Of a stretch of 64,000 nucleotides of DNA, positions 37,001-45,829 are shown one piece after another. The notes beneath the pieces were generated by a model that worked only from the letters and a program-made list of their open reading frames with translations, was not told the origin of the DNA and did no database searches. A program made the translations under genes and the position numbers. Origin of the DNA: Carettochelys insculpta (lineage: Eukaryota; Chordata; Testudines; Carettochelyidae); contig NC_134158.1 in the NCBI RefSeq assembly GCF_033958435.1, forward strand, positions 10,728,337 to 10,792,336, written 5' to 3'. Each line of letters begins with the position of its first letter. The first letter of the stretch is position 1.

Positions 37001-40000
37001 CTCCCGCCACCGTTGTCTGCTCCTGCCGCCGCCGCCCCCGCTGCCGCCTGCCGCCGCCTGCTCCCGCCACCGTCCTCTGCTCCTGCTCCCGCCCACCCCC
37101 GCTGCCGCGTGCCGCCACCTGCTCCCGCCACCGTCGTCTGCTCCTGCCGCCGCCGCCCCCGCTGCCACCTGCCGCCGCCTGCTCCCGCCACCGTCGTCTG
37201 CTCCTGCTGCCGCCACCCCCCCGCTGCCGCCTGCCTCTGCCTGCTCCCGCCACCATCGTCTGCTCCTGCTGCCGCCACCCCCCGCTGCCGCCTGCCTCTG
37301 CCTGCTCCCCGCCACCATCGTCTGCTGCTGCCTGCCCCATCCCCCCACAGCCGCCTGCTCCCCCCCACCACTGCCTCTACCTCCCCGAAACCCCTGCTGG
37401 CGGCGGGCGGTACTGCCGCCTCTCTCCCCCCCCCCCCCGGTGGCGGCAGGCGGTACTGCCGCTCCCTCCCCCCCCCCCCCCCCGGTGGCGGCAGGCGGTA
37501 CTGCCGCTCCCTCCCCCCCCCCCCGGTGGCGGCGGGCGGTACTGCCGCTCCCTCCCCCCCCCCCCGGTGGCGGCGGGCGGTACTGCTCTCTCCCCCCCCC
37601 CCCCCGGTGGCGGCGGGCGGTACTGCCGCTCTCTCCCCCCCCCCCCCGGTGGCGGGCGGGCGGTACTGCCGCTCTCTCCCCCCCCCCCCCCCCGGTGGCA
37701 GCGGGCGGTACTGCCGCTCTCTCCTCCCCCCCCCCCCCCCCGGTGGCGGCGGGCGGTACTGCCGCTCTCTCCCCCCCCCCCCGGTGGCGGCGGGCGGTAC
37801 TGCCGCTCTCTCCCCCCCCCGGTGGCGGCGGGCGGTACTGCCGCTCTCTCCCCCCCCCGGTGGCGGCGGGCGGTACTGCCGCTCTCTCCCCCCTCCCTCT
37901 CCCCCCCCCCCCCCGGTGGCGGCAGGCGGTACTGCCGCTCCCTCCCCCCCCCCCCCCGGTGGCGGCGGGCGGTACTGCCGCTCCCTCCCCCCCCCCCCGG
38001 TGGCGGCGGGCGGTACTGCCGCTCTCTCCCCCCCCCCCCCCGGTGGCGGCGGGCGGTACTGCCGCTCTCTCCCCCCCCCCCCCCCCGGTGGCGGCGGGCG
38101 GTACTGCCGCTCTCTCCCCCCCCCCGGTGGCGGCGGGGCGGTACTGCCGCTCTCTCCCCCCCCCCCCCCGGTGGCAGCGGGCGGTACTGCCGCTCTCTCC
38201 CCCCCCCCCCCGGTGGCGGCGGGCGGTACTGCCGCTCTCTCCCCCCCCCCCCCGGTGGCGGCGGGCGGTACTGCCGCTCTCTCCCCCCCCCGGTGGCGGC
38301 GGGCGGTACTGCCGCTCTCTCCCCCCCCCCCGGTGGCGGCGGGCGGTACTGCCGCTCTCTCCCCCCCCCCGGTGGCGGCGGGCGGTACTGCCGCTCTCTC
38401 CCCCCCCCCCCCCCGGTGGCGGCGGGCGGTACTGCCGCTCTCTCCCCCCCCCCCCCCGGTGGCGGCGGGCGGTACTGCCGCTCTCTCCCCCCCCCCCCCG
38501 GTGGCGGCGGGCGGTACTGCCGCTCTCTCCGCCCCCCGGTGGCGGCGGGCGGTACTGCCGCTCTCTCTCCCCCCCCCCCCCGGTGGCGGCGGGCGGTACT
38601 GCACCCCGGCTGGACCTGGGCCTCTTTCCTGCAGAGAACACGGTGATGTACTGGGTGGTGGACGACCAGAAGCGGCTGCTGGCGGAGGCTCAGGCCAGGC
38701 AGGTCCCCTCTGCCTCGGCCATCTCGGTTGAGGCCACCGCCTACGGGCTTCTCCACTTCCTGCTCCGCAACAATCTCTCCGCTGCCAAGAAGGTTGCCCG
38801 CTGGCTGACCGAGCAGAGGAACTATGGCGGTGGCTTCAAATCCACACAGGTACTGGCCAGGACGCTTGGGTTCTCTCCCCTGTGCTGGGAGGGCAGTGGG
38901 AGCTGGTGGTTAGAGCAGAGGATGGGAGCCAGGACTCCTGGGTTCTCTCCCTGGCTCTGGGAGGGCAGTGGGGGGCTGGTGGTGAGAGCAGGGGCTGGGA
39001 GCCAGGACTCCTGGGTTCTCTCCCTGGCACTGGGAGGGCAGTGGGGGCTGATGGTGAGAGTAGAGGCTGAGAGCCAGGACTCCTGGGTTCTCTCCCTGGC
39101 ACTGGGAGGGCAGTGGGAGCTGGTGGTGAGAGCAGGGGCTGGGAGCCAGGACTCCTGGGTTCTCTCCCTGGCTCTGGGAGGGCAGTGGGGGCTGGTGGTG
39201 AGAGCAGGGGCTGGGAGCCAGGACTCCTGGGTTCTCTCCCTGGCTCTGGGAGGGCAGTGGGAGCTGGTGGTTAGAGCAGGGGCTGGGAGCCAGGACTCCT
39301 GGGTTCTCTCCCTGGCTCTGGGAGGGCAGTGGGGGCTGGTGGTGAGAGCAGGGGCTGAGAGCCAGGACTCCTGGGTTCTCCGGCGCTGGGGAGGGCAGTG
39401 GGGGCTGGTGGTGAGAGCAGAGGCTGGGAGCCCGGACTCCTGGGTTCTCCCGGCGCTGGGAGGGCAGTGGGGGCTGGTGGTGAGAGCAGGGGCTGGGAGC
39501 CCGGACGCCTGGGTTCTCCCGGCGCTGGGAGGGCAGTGGGGGCTGGTGGTTAGAGCAGGGGCTGGGAGCCAGGACTCCTGGGTTCTCCCGGCGCTGGGAG
39601 GGCAGTGGGGGCTGGTGGTGAGAGCAGGGGCTGGGAGCCCGGACGCCTGGGTTCTCCCGGCGCTGGGAGGGCAGTGGGGGCTGGTGGTGAGAGCAGGGGC
39701 TGGGAGCCCGGACTCCTGGGTTCTCCCGGCGCTGGGAGGGCAGTGGGGGCTGGTGGTGAGAGCAGGGGCTGGGAGCCCGGACGCCTGGGTTCCATAGTGT
39801 GCTGTCTTTAGGACACAGTGGTGGCCTTGGAGGCCCTGTCCCAGTACTGGATCAGGAGTTTCTCCTCTGACGTGAGCCGACTGGATTTAACGTTCTCCAG
39901 CCCCGGGAAATCCAGCACTAAGAGAATCATCCTTGACAAGTCCCAGAACCACATCCAGGAAGAGCTGCAGGTGAGGGACTCCAGGCAGTCCTGCCCTGGG

Positions 40001-43000
40001 GCCGCGCCCCCCGGAGGGGCCAGACCGTTCCCTGTCTGTGTCCCCCAGAGAACTGGGGCCACGACTCCCCCCTGGCTCTCCTGACGTCCCTCATTTCTTC
40101 TCCCCAGTTCTCCTTGGGCGACAACCTCCACGTGAAGGTGGAAGGGCAGGGACAGGGGACCCTGACTGTGAGTACCGTGGGGGGCAGGACGCCTGGGTTC
40201 TCTCCCTCGCTTTGGGAGGGGAGTTGGGGCTTGTGGTCAGAGGGGGTGGGAGCTGGCAGCAGGACGCCTGGGTTCTCTCTGACTGTGGGGGCTGGTGCTG
40301 AGTGTGGGGAGTGGGAGGGCTGGGAGACCGGACGCCTGGGTTCTCTCTGGCTGTGGGGGGCAGTGGGGGCTGGTGCTCAGTGTGGGGAGCGGGAGGGCTG
40401 GGAGCCCGGACGCCTGGGTTCTCGCTGGCTGTGTGGGGGGCAGTGGGGGCTGGTGCTCAGTGTGGGGAGCGGGAGGACTGGGAGCCCGGACGCCTGGGTT
40501 CTCGCTGGCTGTGTGGGGGGCAGTGGGGGCTGGTGCTCAGTGTGGGGAGCGGGAGGACTGGGAGCCCGGACGCCTGGGTTCTCGCTGGCTGTGTGGGGGG
40601 CAGTGGGGGCTGGTGCTCAGTGTGGGGAGCGGGAGGGCTGGGAGCCCGGACGCCTGGGTTCTCGCTGGCTGTGTGGGGGGCAGTGGGGGCTGGTGCTCAG
40701 TGTGGGGAGCGGGAGGACTGGGAGCCCGGACGCCTGGGTTCTCCCGTGCCCTGCCTTGCCCAGGTGCTGAAGCTGTACAACGTGGTGGAGCTGCGCAACG
40801 CCTCCTGCCAGAGGCTGGGGCTGGAGGTGACGGTCAGCGGGGACGTGCGCTTCGAGGGTGAGGCCCTGCGCCAGCATGTGGGGGGGGGGTCCCGGGGCTC
40901 CGCCCCTTGAGCCACAGCTACTGACCAGGCCACGCCTTTTAAAGGCACAGTACCCCTGTTCCTGAGTGACAGGGAGGGGAGGGAGGAGTTCCCTGTGCAG
41001 CAGCAGGGCCACGCCTCCTCAGTGATGTCATAGGGTTCGGGCCACGATTTTTAAAGGGCCAGCCCCCATTTCGTGGGACGGGGCTCTGACCGATCTGTTG
41101 GTGCCCCCCAGATGACGAGGAAGACTATGATGAGGACTATGGGGGTGAGGCCCCTGCGCCCGAGGCCCCGCTCCACCCCATCCACTGGTTCGACGCCCGC
41201 CGCCGGCGCCGCAGGGAGGCAGCCGATCCTGGCCAGCGCGATAAGGACGTGGCCTATTCCGTGTGCATCTGGTGAGCCGGGCCACCGAGTGTGGCTGGGC
41301 CGCTGCTACTGGGGGGAAGGGAGGCCTCGACTCACGGGCCAAGGCCAGCCAGGGTCCTGGGCTTCGCTTCACACAGCGCCGGGCAGGGCAAGGTACTTCT
41401 CAAGCTGCCACGGCAGGCGTCCCCAGGCCACGTTACCAGCGCAGGGCAGCGGGGTCTGTGTGGGGACACAAGGCTCTGCCCCGCCCCAAGCCACGGCAGG
41501 CGTCCCCAGGCCATGCTACCTGCGTCTGGACACAGGGCGCTCTGACAAGCTCCAAGCCACGGCAGGCGTCCCCAGGCCACGTTACCTGTGTCCGGACACA
41601 GGGCGCTCTGACACGCCCCAAGCCACGGCAGGCGTCCCCAGGCCACATTACCTGCGTCTGGACACAGGGCGCTCTGACACGCCCCAAGCCACGGCAGGCG
41701 TCCCCAGGCCACGTTACCTGTGTCCGGACACAGGGCGCTCTGACACGTCCCAAGCCACGGCAGGCGTCCCCAGGCCACGCTACCTGCGTCCGGACACAGG
41801 GCGCTCTGACACGCCCCAAGCCACGGCAGGCGTCCCCAGGCCACGTTACCTGTGTCCGGACACAGGGCGCTCTGACACGTCCCAAGCCACGGCAGGCGTC
41901 CCCAGGCCACGCTACCTGCGTCCGGACACAGGGCGCTCTGACACGCCCCAAGCCACGGCAGGCGTCCCCAGGCCACCCTACCTGCGTCTGGACACAGGGC
42001 GCTCTGACACGACCCAAGCCACGGCAGGCGTCTCCAGGCCACGTTACCTGCGTCCGGACACAGGGCGCTCTGACACGCCCCAAGCCACGGCAGGCATCCC
42101 CAGGCCACGCTACCTGCGTCCGGACACAGGGCGCTCTCACACGCCCCAAGCCACGGCAGGCGTCCCCAGGCCACGCTACCTGCGTCCGGACACAGGGCGC
42201 TCTGACACGCCCCAAGCCACGGCAGGCGTCCCCAGGCCACGCTACCTGCGTCTGGACACAGGGCGCTCTGACACGCCCCAAGCCACGGCAGGCGTCCCCA
42301 GGCCACGCTACCTGCGTCCGGACACAGGGCGCTCTGACACGCCCCAAGCCACGGCAGGCGTCCCCAGGCCACGCTACCTGCGTCCCGGACACAGGGCGCT
42401 CTGACACGCCCCAAGCCACGGCAGGCGTCCCCAGGCCACGCTACCTGCGTCCGGACACAGGGCGCTCTGACACGCCCCAAGCCACGGCAGGCGTCCCCAG
42501 GCCACGCTACCTGCGTCCGGACACAGGGCGCTCTGACACGCCCCAAGCCACGGCAGGCGTCCCCAGGCCACGCTACCTGCGTCTGGACACAGGGCGCTCT
42601 GACACGCTTACATCCCTTCTGCCAGGGGCCGTCCTGGTCCGAGAGCAGCTGCCCACAGGGGCCACAGTGGCTGTGGCTCCAGCTGGGCGAGGCCCGAGGC
42701 TGAGCGCGACCTCAGTGTTTGCTGGCTGTACGCGCACTGGCTCAGCGCCACTTGTAACGGTCTCCGGGGCTGCGCTGCAGCTGCCCTGGCCCACGGCTGA
42801 GCGTGGGGGTCATGCCTAACACGGCCAGCGCGGCTCTGTCGGGCGCGGGGACCAAGGCTGCAACACAGGGACGGGAGCTCGGTTGTGCCACAGCAATGGA
42901 AGGTCCCACTCCTGCTCTTTGTGGCCTGCAGGCTTGTTACGTGAGAGGCGGGACTTCCTGCGTTAGCTCTATTTCAAGGGGCCGGGACTTCCTGTGTTAG

Positions 43001-45623
43001 CTCCATTTCAATGGGCTTGGGACTTCCTGTCTTATCCCTCTGCTGGTGGGGTGCAACCTCCTGTGTTATCCCTGTTCCAAGGACCTGCGACTTCCTGATT
43101 GATCCCTCTTCCGATGGGGGGACGTCCCTGTACTGTGGGGCTGGGTTGGCTCTACTCAGCGCTGTTCCAGTAGGAGCAGGCCTCCCTGTGTCCAATCGCT
43201 GGGGGGGGGGGCTTCCTGTCATGTCTCAGCTTCTATGGGGAGGATGGGATTGGGGGTGGGTCTTCCTGCCTTAGCCTCGCTTCCCTGTATGGCAGAACTT
43301 CCGGCATGCCCATGGGTTACAAGGGCGGGACTTCCTGGTTTGCCCTCACTCTGCTCCCTCCCCCACAGGAGGCAGCCGGGCTCCCATCTCTCCGGCATGG
43401 CCATCGCTGATATCACCCTGCTGAGCGGCTTCCAGCCCCACCTGGATGACCTCGACAAGGTGGCAGGGCCCCGATCCCCCCAGTTGCCCGCCCAGCCCCA
43501 CCTCTGCTCTCCGGGGGGAGTGGGGGGGGGCTGCCTTGCATCCTGGCGCTCGCTGCCCCGGGGGGGTGCCCCGTATAGGGGGAGGGGCTGACTTTGGGAT
43601 ACCTGTTGGGGGGGGGCTGTCTGGCATACATAACCCCCACTGCCCCCCAGCTGAAGGACCTGTGTGGGGGAGGGGCTGACTGTGGGTGGGGGGGGCTGTC
43701 CGGCGTGCGTAACCCCCACTTCCCCCCAGCTGAAGGACCTGAGCGATCGGTACATCAGCCATTACGAGGTGCAGGGCCAGAGCCTGCTGCTGTACTTCGA
43801 GACGGTGAGGGGCCGGGGCCCGGCGATTGCAGTGCGGGAGGGGACAGGGTGTGGGGAGGAGGGACTCTGGCTCTGACCCCCGCCTCCTGCCCCCAGGTGC
43901 CCCAGGAGCGGGACTGCGTGGGCTTCCGGGCTGCCCAGACGGTGTCCGTGGGGCTGGTCCAGCCGGCCAGCGCCACCCTCTACGACTTCTACGAGCCAGG
44001 TGGGGCTTGCGGGGGGGCCGGGGGGGCCGGGGGAGGGGCCCGAGCTCACGCCTTGTCACTGCCCCCCAGCCCAGCGCTGCAGCGTTTTCTACACGGCTCC
44101 CGCCCGCAGCAGGTTCGTCTCCGCCCTGTGCTCCCAGGACGTCTGCCAGTGCGCGGAAGGTGAGACCCCGCAGGGGACCCAGGCGTCCGGGCTCCCGCCC
44201 CCAACCCTTGGGCCCCAAGGGGCGGGAACCAGGCGTCCTGACCCGTCTCCCCCGCAGGCGCCTGCCCGCGGCTCAGGCGGCCCTTGGAGGTCCAGGTGAC
44301 CCAGACCGAACGCACCGACTTCGCCTGCTACAGCCCCCGCGTGCAGTACGGTACGGAGCTCCTGCCCCCCGACTCCCAGCTGCCAGGGACCAGCAGCCGT
44401 CGGCACAGCCCGGCTTGGGGAGAGGGGCCCAGAGGGGTCCCGGTTCCCCTTCCTCACTCCCAGCCCAGCTCTGGGTCCCGCCCGCCTCTGTCCTGTCCCG
44501 TCCCGTCCCGGGGAAGGAAGGGCTCACCTGGCTGCCTGGGTTATGAAGGGCCTGGAGCCCCACTGCCCACCCCTCAGACTCCCCTCACCGCCATACACTG
44601 GTGCTGGGCCTGGGGAAACTGAGGCACCCCCTCGGGTTGCAACAGGACCGCAGGAAAGACATGTACCTAAGCAGGGGACTCAACCCCCCCCCCCATTTCA
44701 TCACACAAGGTCCTGCCCCCCCACAGCCAGCAGGGCAGCCTGGCCCGCGGGGACCCCCCATTTCATCGGCTGTGGAGCTCAGTGCAGGGACAGTGCTGGG
44801 GGTCCGCTGCATAGGCCTGGCTCACCCCTCAGGGCCAACTCCCCCTTCTGCCACCTTGGGCTAAACCACTGCCTGGGGGGCCTCACCCCGCAGGCAGCAC
44901 GTGGGTAAACTGAGGCACCCCGTGGCCATCCCGACCACTGTGTGAAAAATTCTCACTCGCTCCCAGCCCCTCCCCAGGGCTGTGGCCCCCCCGCACTGAC
45001 CCCCCCCTTGCCCCCAGGGTATGAGGTTCGAATCCTGCGGCTGGAGGAACAGGGCGGCTTCCGGGCCTATGAGGCAGAGATCGTGGACCCGCTGCAGTGG
45101 AGTGAGTGGGGGCCTAGGTGGGGGGAGCCAGCCGAGCCCCACTCTCCCCCACCCCCACTGGTCTGACCCCCGCTCTCTCCCCAGCGGAGGACATGGGGCT
45201 GCTGAAGGCGGGGCAGAGCCGCTGGTTCATGATCCGGGGCTCCTGCCGCCTCCAGCTGGTGCCTGGCAAGCGCTATCTGCTGATGGGGCAAGACGGGGAG
45301 ACCCGGGACCCCCAGGGCCAGTGAGTGCAGAGGGCACAAATGGGGGGCAGCAGGGGGGGCGGTGGGGAACGGCAGGGCGGGGCGGGGACCAAGGGGGGCG
45401 GTGGGGAACGGCGGGGTGGGGAGGAAGGGGGGGCAGTGGGGTAGGGCTCTGCCAGCCCCCCTGAGCCCCGCCGCCCCCCAGGCCCCGCTACCTGCTGGAC
45501 GCAGCCACCTGGATCGAGGAGCTGCCGGACCCACGCCAGTGCCAGGCCACGGCCCACAGGAACCGCTGCGCCCACCTCCGCGCCTTCGCCGAGGCCTACA
45601 AGCAGCACGGCTGCCAGGTGTGA
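16032..45623 (+). CDS. C4: C4, complement component 4 precursor, complete, 41 exons
   Basis: Exons 1-20: 16032-16096, 17252-17438, 17959-18145, 19616-19686, 20133-20221, 20957-21039, 21216-21312, 21494-21599, 22287-22410, 22616-22731, 23129-23296, 23433-23630, 24550-24732, 24817-24972, 25306-25432, 25835-25906, 26199-26408, 27046-27157, 27311-27381, 29098-29237. Exons 21-41: 29888-30100, 30187-30238, 30391-30480, 32195-32398, 34370-34445, 34726-34882, 35508-35630, 35770-35941, 38635-38849, 39812-39970, 40108-40167, 40764-40857, 41112-41271, 43369-43459, 43730-43804, 43897-43999, 44070-44159, 44258-44350, 45018-45101, 45185-45320, 45482-45623. All junctions keep phase and give 1716 residues, close to human C4, which also has 41 exons. 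C4 is secreted, cleaved by C1s or MASP-2, and its C4b fragment binds targets through a thioester and joins the classical/lectin C3 convertase. A signal peptide occupies about residues 1-19. Order: MG domains (beta chain), anaphylatoxin, CUB/TED, C345C. Identification is firm. Confidence 0.96.
16140..17235. repeat. C4 intron 1 minisatellite
   Basis: More than 15 copies of a G-rich unit of about 50-60 bases with CGTGGGTTGCACRGGGGGC and TGCAGACAGGGGCACTGGGG. It fills nearly the whole intron. Confidence 0.88.
17445..17700. repeat. C4 intron 2 C-rich repeat
   Basis: Imperfect copies of GGGGACCCCGCCCCCCGCCA and AAGCTCCGCCCCTCC, about 45-50 bases per unit, roughly five copies. Confidence 0.75.
18165..18485. 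repeat. C4 intron 3 minisatellite, proximal
   Basis: About ten copies of a 30-odd base unit with CCCACAGCCCCGTGTGCCCT and ATGGCCTGCGCC. It ends at the target site of the LTR that follows. Confidence 0.85.
18486..18903 (-). mobile_element. Solo LTR (family L) in C4 intron 3, antisense
   Basis: TGTGATGGG start, CCATCACA end, and the perfect 5-base duplication GCCTG at 18481-18485 and 18904-18908. It inserted at the edge of the intron 3 minisatellite, antisense to C4. Confidence 0.93.
19230..19590. repeat. C4 intron 3 minisatellite, distal
   Basis: About eight copies of a unit near 43 bases with CACTGCAGCCCCCCGCCCTC and TGAGCCCCCAGCCCC. The unit differs from that of the proximal array in the same intron. 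Confidence 0.85.
19720..20030. repeat. C4 intron 4 repeat
   Basis: Imperfect repeats of GGGGGAGGATCGGGCCCGTG and GGAGCTGTAG, about 45-50 bases each. Confidence 0.7.
20335..20757 (-). mobile_element. Solo LTR (family L) in C4 intron 5, antisense
   Basis: TGTGATGGGG start, CCATCACA end, with the perfect duplication GGCTG at 20330-20334 and 20758-20762. It is very similar to the intron 3 copy but has a different target duplication, so it is a separate insertion. Confidence 0.93.
21040..21190 (+). repeat. SINE-head repeat units in C4 intron 6
   Basis: Three copies of about 47 bases with CCAGGACGCCTGGGTCCTCT and CCGGCTGAGGGAGGGGCTGG, a variant of the family seen in EGFL8. Confidence 0.75.
21895..22265. 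repeat. C4 intron 8 minisatellite
   Basis: Six copies of a unit near 62 bases with CTCCTGGGGGCTCTGGGTAT and CTGGGGGGGCTGGTGGTGTC. Confidence 0.88.
22440..22580. repeat. C4 intron 9 G-rich repeat
   Basis: Three to four imperfect units containing GCAGGGCCTGGCTGRGGGGG. The short intron otherwise holds nothing. Confidence 0.6.
22760..23085. repeat. C4 intron 10 minisatellite
   Basis: Repeats of GGCCGAGATCAGGGTGGGGG and CGTGCAGGGGCTCGGGGC, about 60 bases per unit, five to six copies. Confidence 0.8.
23581..23615 (+). other. C4: Polyglycine run in C4 exon 12
   Basis: A GGC repeat encodes seven consecutive Gly between GP and DFSHF in the beta chain. The adjacent conserved segment DFSHFYYT aligns with the family, so this is an in-frame expansion at a domain loop. 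Confidence 0.8.
23680..24495. repeat. C4 intron 12 minisatellite
   Basis: About 18 copies of a 44-base unit with CAACGGGGCCAGCCCCCCCA and TCCCTGCAGCAGGGCCCCTG. Neighbouring copies are nearly identical. Confidence 0.93.
25436..25790. repeat. C4 intron 15 minisatellite
   Basis: Many copies of GTGAGTGAGGGGTGGGCTGG with GGTGGTGCAGCGGGGG spacers. Each unit contains GTGAGT, a perfect splice-donor hexamer. Confidence 0.85.
25861..25873 (+). other. C4: C4 beta/alpha chain processing site
   Basis: Exon 16 encodes QRRKRSVDF. The tetrabasic RRKR fits furin-type cleavage, which would start the alpha chain at about Ser666. The anaphylatoxin C4a follows, with the paired cysteines CCQD and DCCNF in exon 17 and a terminal Arg near the exon 17 end where C1s would cut. 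Confidence 0.88.
26430..26965 (+). repeat. SINE-head minisatellite in C4 intron 17
   Basis: Eight copies of a unit near 70 bases with GGAGCCAGGACTCCTGGGTT and GGGCTGGTGGTTAGAGCAGG. Confidence 0.9.
27382..27890. repeat. (GTCC)-rich satellite in C4 intron 19
   Basis: Dense GTCCGTCC, GTCTGTCC and CAGTCAGCC words, with longer repeats of about 110 bases near 27390-27630. The same composition resumes at 29013-29090 beyond the CR1 insertion. Confidence 0.88.
27893..29012 (+). mobile_element. CR1 LINE fragment, 5'-truncated, in C4 intron 19
   Basis: Conceptual reading shows the CR1 reverse transcriptase from [18 protein letters not shown] through GVPQGSVLG and FADDTK (28141-28158). A stop follows at 28270, then a shifted frame resumes the CR1 C-terminus ([20 protein letters not shown] to a stop near 28944). 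It ends near 29012 with the CR1-type tail about DSVTS-coding DNA and GGTCCCTTCCAGCCC. It is broken by a stop and a frameshift and is in the sense direction of C4. CR1 is the dominant LINE of turtles, crocodilians and birds. Confidence 0.93.
29270..29870. repeat. C4 intron 20 minisatellite
   Basis: Repeats with CCTCCTGCCTGCAGCCCCTG, CACCCCACCCAGGACCCCTT and CCCCACGGTGCCTGCACCCC, about 60 and 120 bases in higher-order pairs. Confidence 0.85.
30655..32165. repeat. C4 intron 23 CpG-rich minisatellite
   Basis: About 1.5 kb built from two words: GACGCTGTGCGGGGGAGGCG and CTCTTTGCCCCGGCGCGCTG. Their order varies, giving units of about 24 and 55-70 bases. CpG is far denser than in the neighbouring introns. 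It ends 30 bases before the thioester exon. Very long minus-strand frames through it are repeat artefacts. Confidence 0.92.
32266..32283 (+). other. C4: C4 thioester site
   Basis: Exon 24 encodes RGCAEQTM. Cys999 and Gln1002 would form the internal thioester. The mammalian motif is GCGEQ; here the third residue is Ala, as the GCG codon at 32275-32277 shows. Both bond-forming residues are kept. Confidence 0.9.
32399..33400. other. C4 intron 24, unassigned first part
   Basis: No gene, no tandem repeat and no recognisable retroelement protein. It is mixed-composition single-copy-looking sequence before the array that follows; it may be an old decayed insertion. Confidence 0.4.
33400..34165. repeat. 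C4 intron 24 minisatellite
   Basis: About 18-20 copies of a unit near 36-38 bases with GGGCGGGCACAGGTTAGGGG and GAGGGTCCGTGCGAGG, alternating with a GGCAGCACAAATAGATGTG variant. Confidence 0.9.
34868..34870 (+). other. C4: C4 catalytic His codon (C4B-like)
   Basis: Exon 26 reads [11 protein letters not shown]. The CAC codon gives His1114 at the position that is His in human C4B and Asp in human C4A. In the family, His here catalyses transfer of the thioester acyl group to hydroxyl groups. Confidence 0.85.
34883..35507. other. C4 intron 26, weak GCAC-rich repeat
   Basis: The words GCACG, TTGCAC and CACGCT recur through the intron without a clear unit. Nothing else is seen. Confidence 0.45.
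35945..37375. repeat. C4 intron 28 minisatellite, (CTGCCGC)-type
   Basis: Over 1.4 kb of CCCGCTGCCGCCTGCCGCCG and CCTGCTCCCGCCACC words with TCGTCTGCTCCTGCTGCCGC variants. Frames of about 1000 codons run through both strands here because the units contain no stop codons. Confidence 0.92.
37385..38600. repeat. C4 intron 28 minisatellite with poly(C) spacers
   Basis: About 30 copies of GGTGGCGGCGGGCGGTACTG followed by CCGCTCTCT and a poly(C) run of about 8-17 bases. The poly(C) length varies from copy to copy while the rest is almost invariant. The array stops 35 bases before exon 29. Confidence 0.95.
38855..39795 (+). repeat. SINE-head minisatellite in C4 intron 29
   Basis: About 13 copies of a unit of about 65-72 bases with GGGAGCCAGGACTCCTGGGT, CTGGGAGGGCAGTGGGGGCT and GGTGGTGAGAGCAGGGGCT. 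It reaches to within 16 bases of exon 30. Confidence 0.93.
40180..40745 (+). repeat. SINE-head minisatellite variant in C4 intron 31
   Basis: Seven copies of an 80-base variant with GGAGCCCGGACGCCTGGGTT, CTCGCTGGCTGTGTGGGGGG and CAGTGTGGGGAGCGGGAGG. The last five are nearly identical. Confidence 0.93.
41112..41218 (+). other. C4: C4 acidic tyrosine segment and alpha/gamma processing site
   Basis: Exon 33 begins [11 protein letters not shown], a plausible tyrosine sulfation segment, and later encodes six consecutive Arg before EA. Cleavage after the Arg run would start the gamma chain at about residue 1428. Confidence 0.85.
41400..42605. repeat. C4 intron 33 66-base minisatellite
   Basis: About 18 copies of a 66-base unit with CCACGGCAGGCGTCCCCAGG, CCACGCTACCTGCGTCCGGA and CACAGGGCGCTCTGACACGC. 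The unit is a multiple of three, so open frames of several hundred codons run through it on both strands; they are not genes. Confidence 0.95.
42606..43368. repeat. C4 intron 33 distal part with GGGACTTCCTG motifs
   Basis: Bases 42606-42945 are unassigned. From 42948 to 43340 the word GGGACTTCCTG or a close variant recurs about eight or nine times at spacings of roughly 30-60 bases (for example at 42950, 42984, 43019 and 43327). Confidence 0.65.
43460..43729 (+). repeat. Duplicated acceptor and start of C4 exon 35 in intron 34
   Basis: GCCCCCCAGCTGAAGGACCT occurs near 43643-43662 and again at the true acceptor (43723-43741). A related GGGGCTGACTTTGGG unit precedes them. Only the second copy continues into conserved coding sequence ([11 protein letters not shown]). 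Confidence 0.75.
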
Positions 45624-45823
45624 GCCCCCCGCCTGGACCTGCTCCCCGCCTGGGCGCTGCCCGCCACCTGCCCCCCACCTGCCTGGGCACCGTCCCCCGA
45701 CCTGCCTGGATCTGCCCCCCGCCTGCCTGGGCACCGTCCCCCGACCTGCCTGGATCTGCCCCCCACCTGCCTGGACCCGCCCCATGGCTCAGCCGGGCCG
45801 GAACCGCTACAGGATTTGCTGGG

Positions 45824-45829
45824 AATAAA
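45824..45829 (+). promoter_or_regulatory. C4: C4 poly(A) signal
   Basis: AATAAA 200 bases after the C4 stop codon. Between them is a short C-rich repeat (CACCTGCCTGGATCTGCCCC), three copies. Confidence 0.9.

Noticed and set aside
38855..39795. tRNA genes suggested by TGGTTAGAGC and GGGTTCT boxes
   Set aside because: The boxes are in a short SINE-derived unit and no cloverleaf with acceptor and anticodon arms can be drawn.
35259..39797. Giant open frames across C4 introns 26-29 (1512 codons plus strand, about 1050 codons minus strand)
   Set aside because: They run through tandem repeats whose units lack stop codons, are open on both strands, and cross true C4 exons in passing. Composition is repetitive Pro/Ala/Arg/Gly.
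41263..42819. 518-codon plus frame and 404-codon minus frame
   Set aside because: The 66-base unit is a multiple of three, so all six frames tend to stay open; there is no protein family match.
43643..43680. An extra C4 exon at the first CTGAAGGACCT copy
   Set aside because: Only the first few codons resemble exon 35, then the sequence returns to intron repeat; the conserved continuation is at 43741 onwards.
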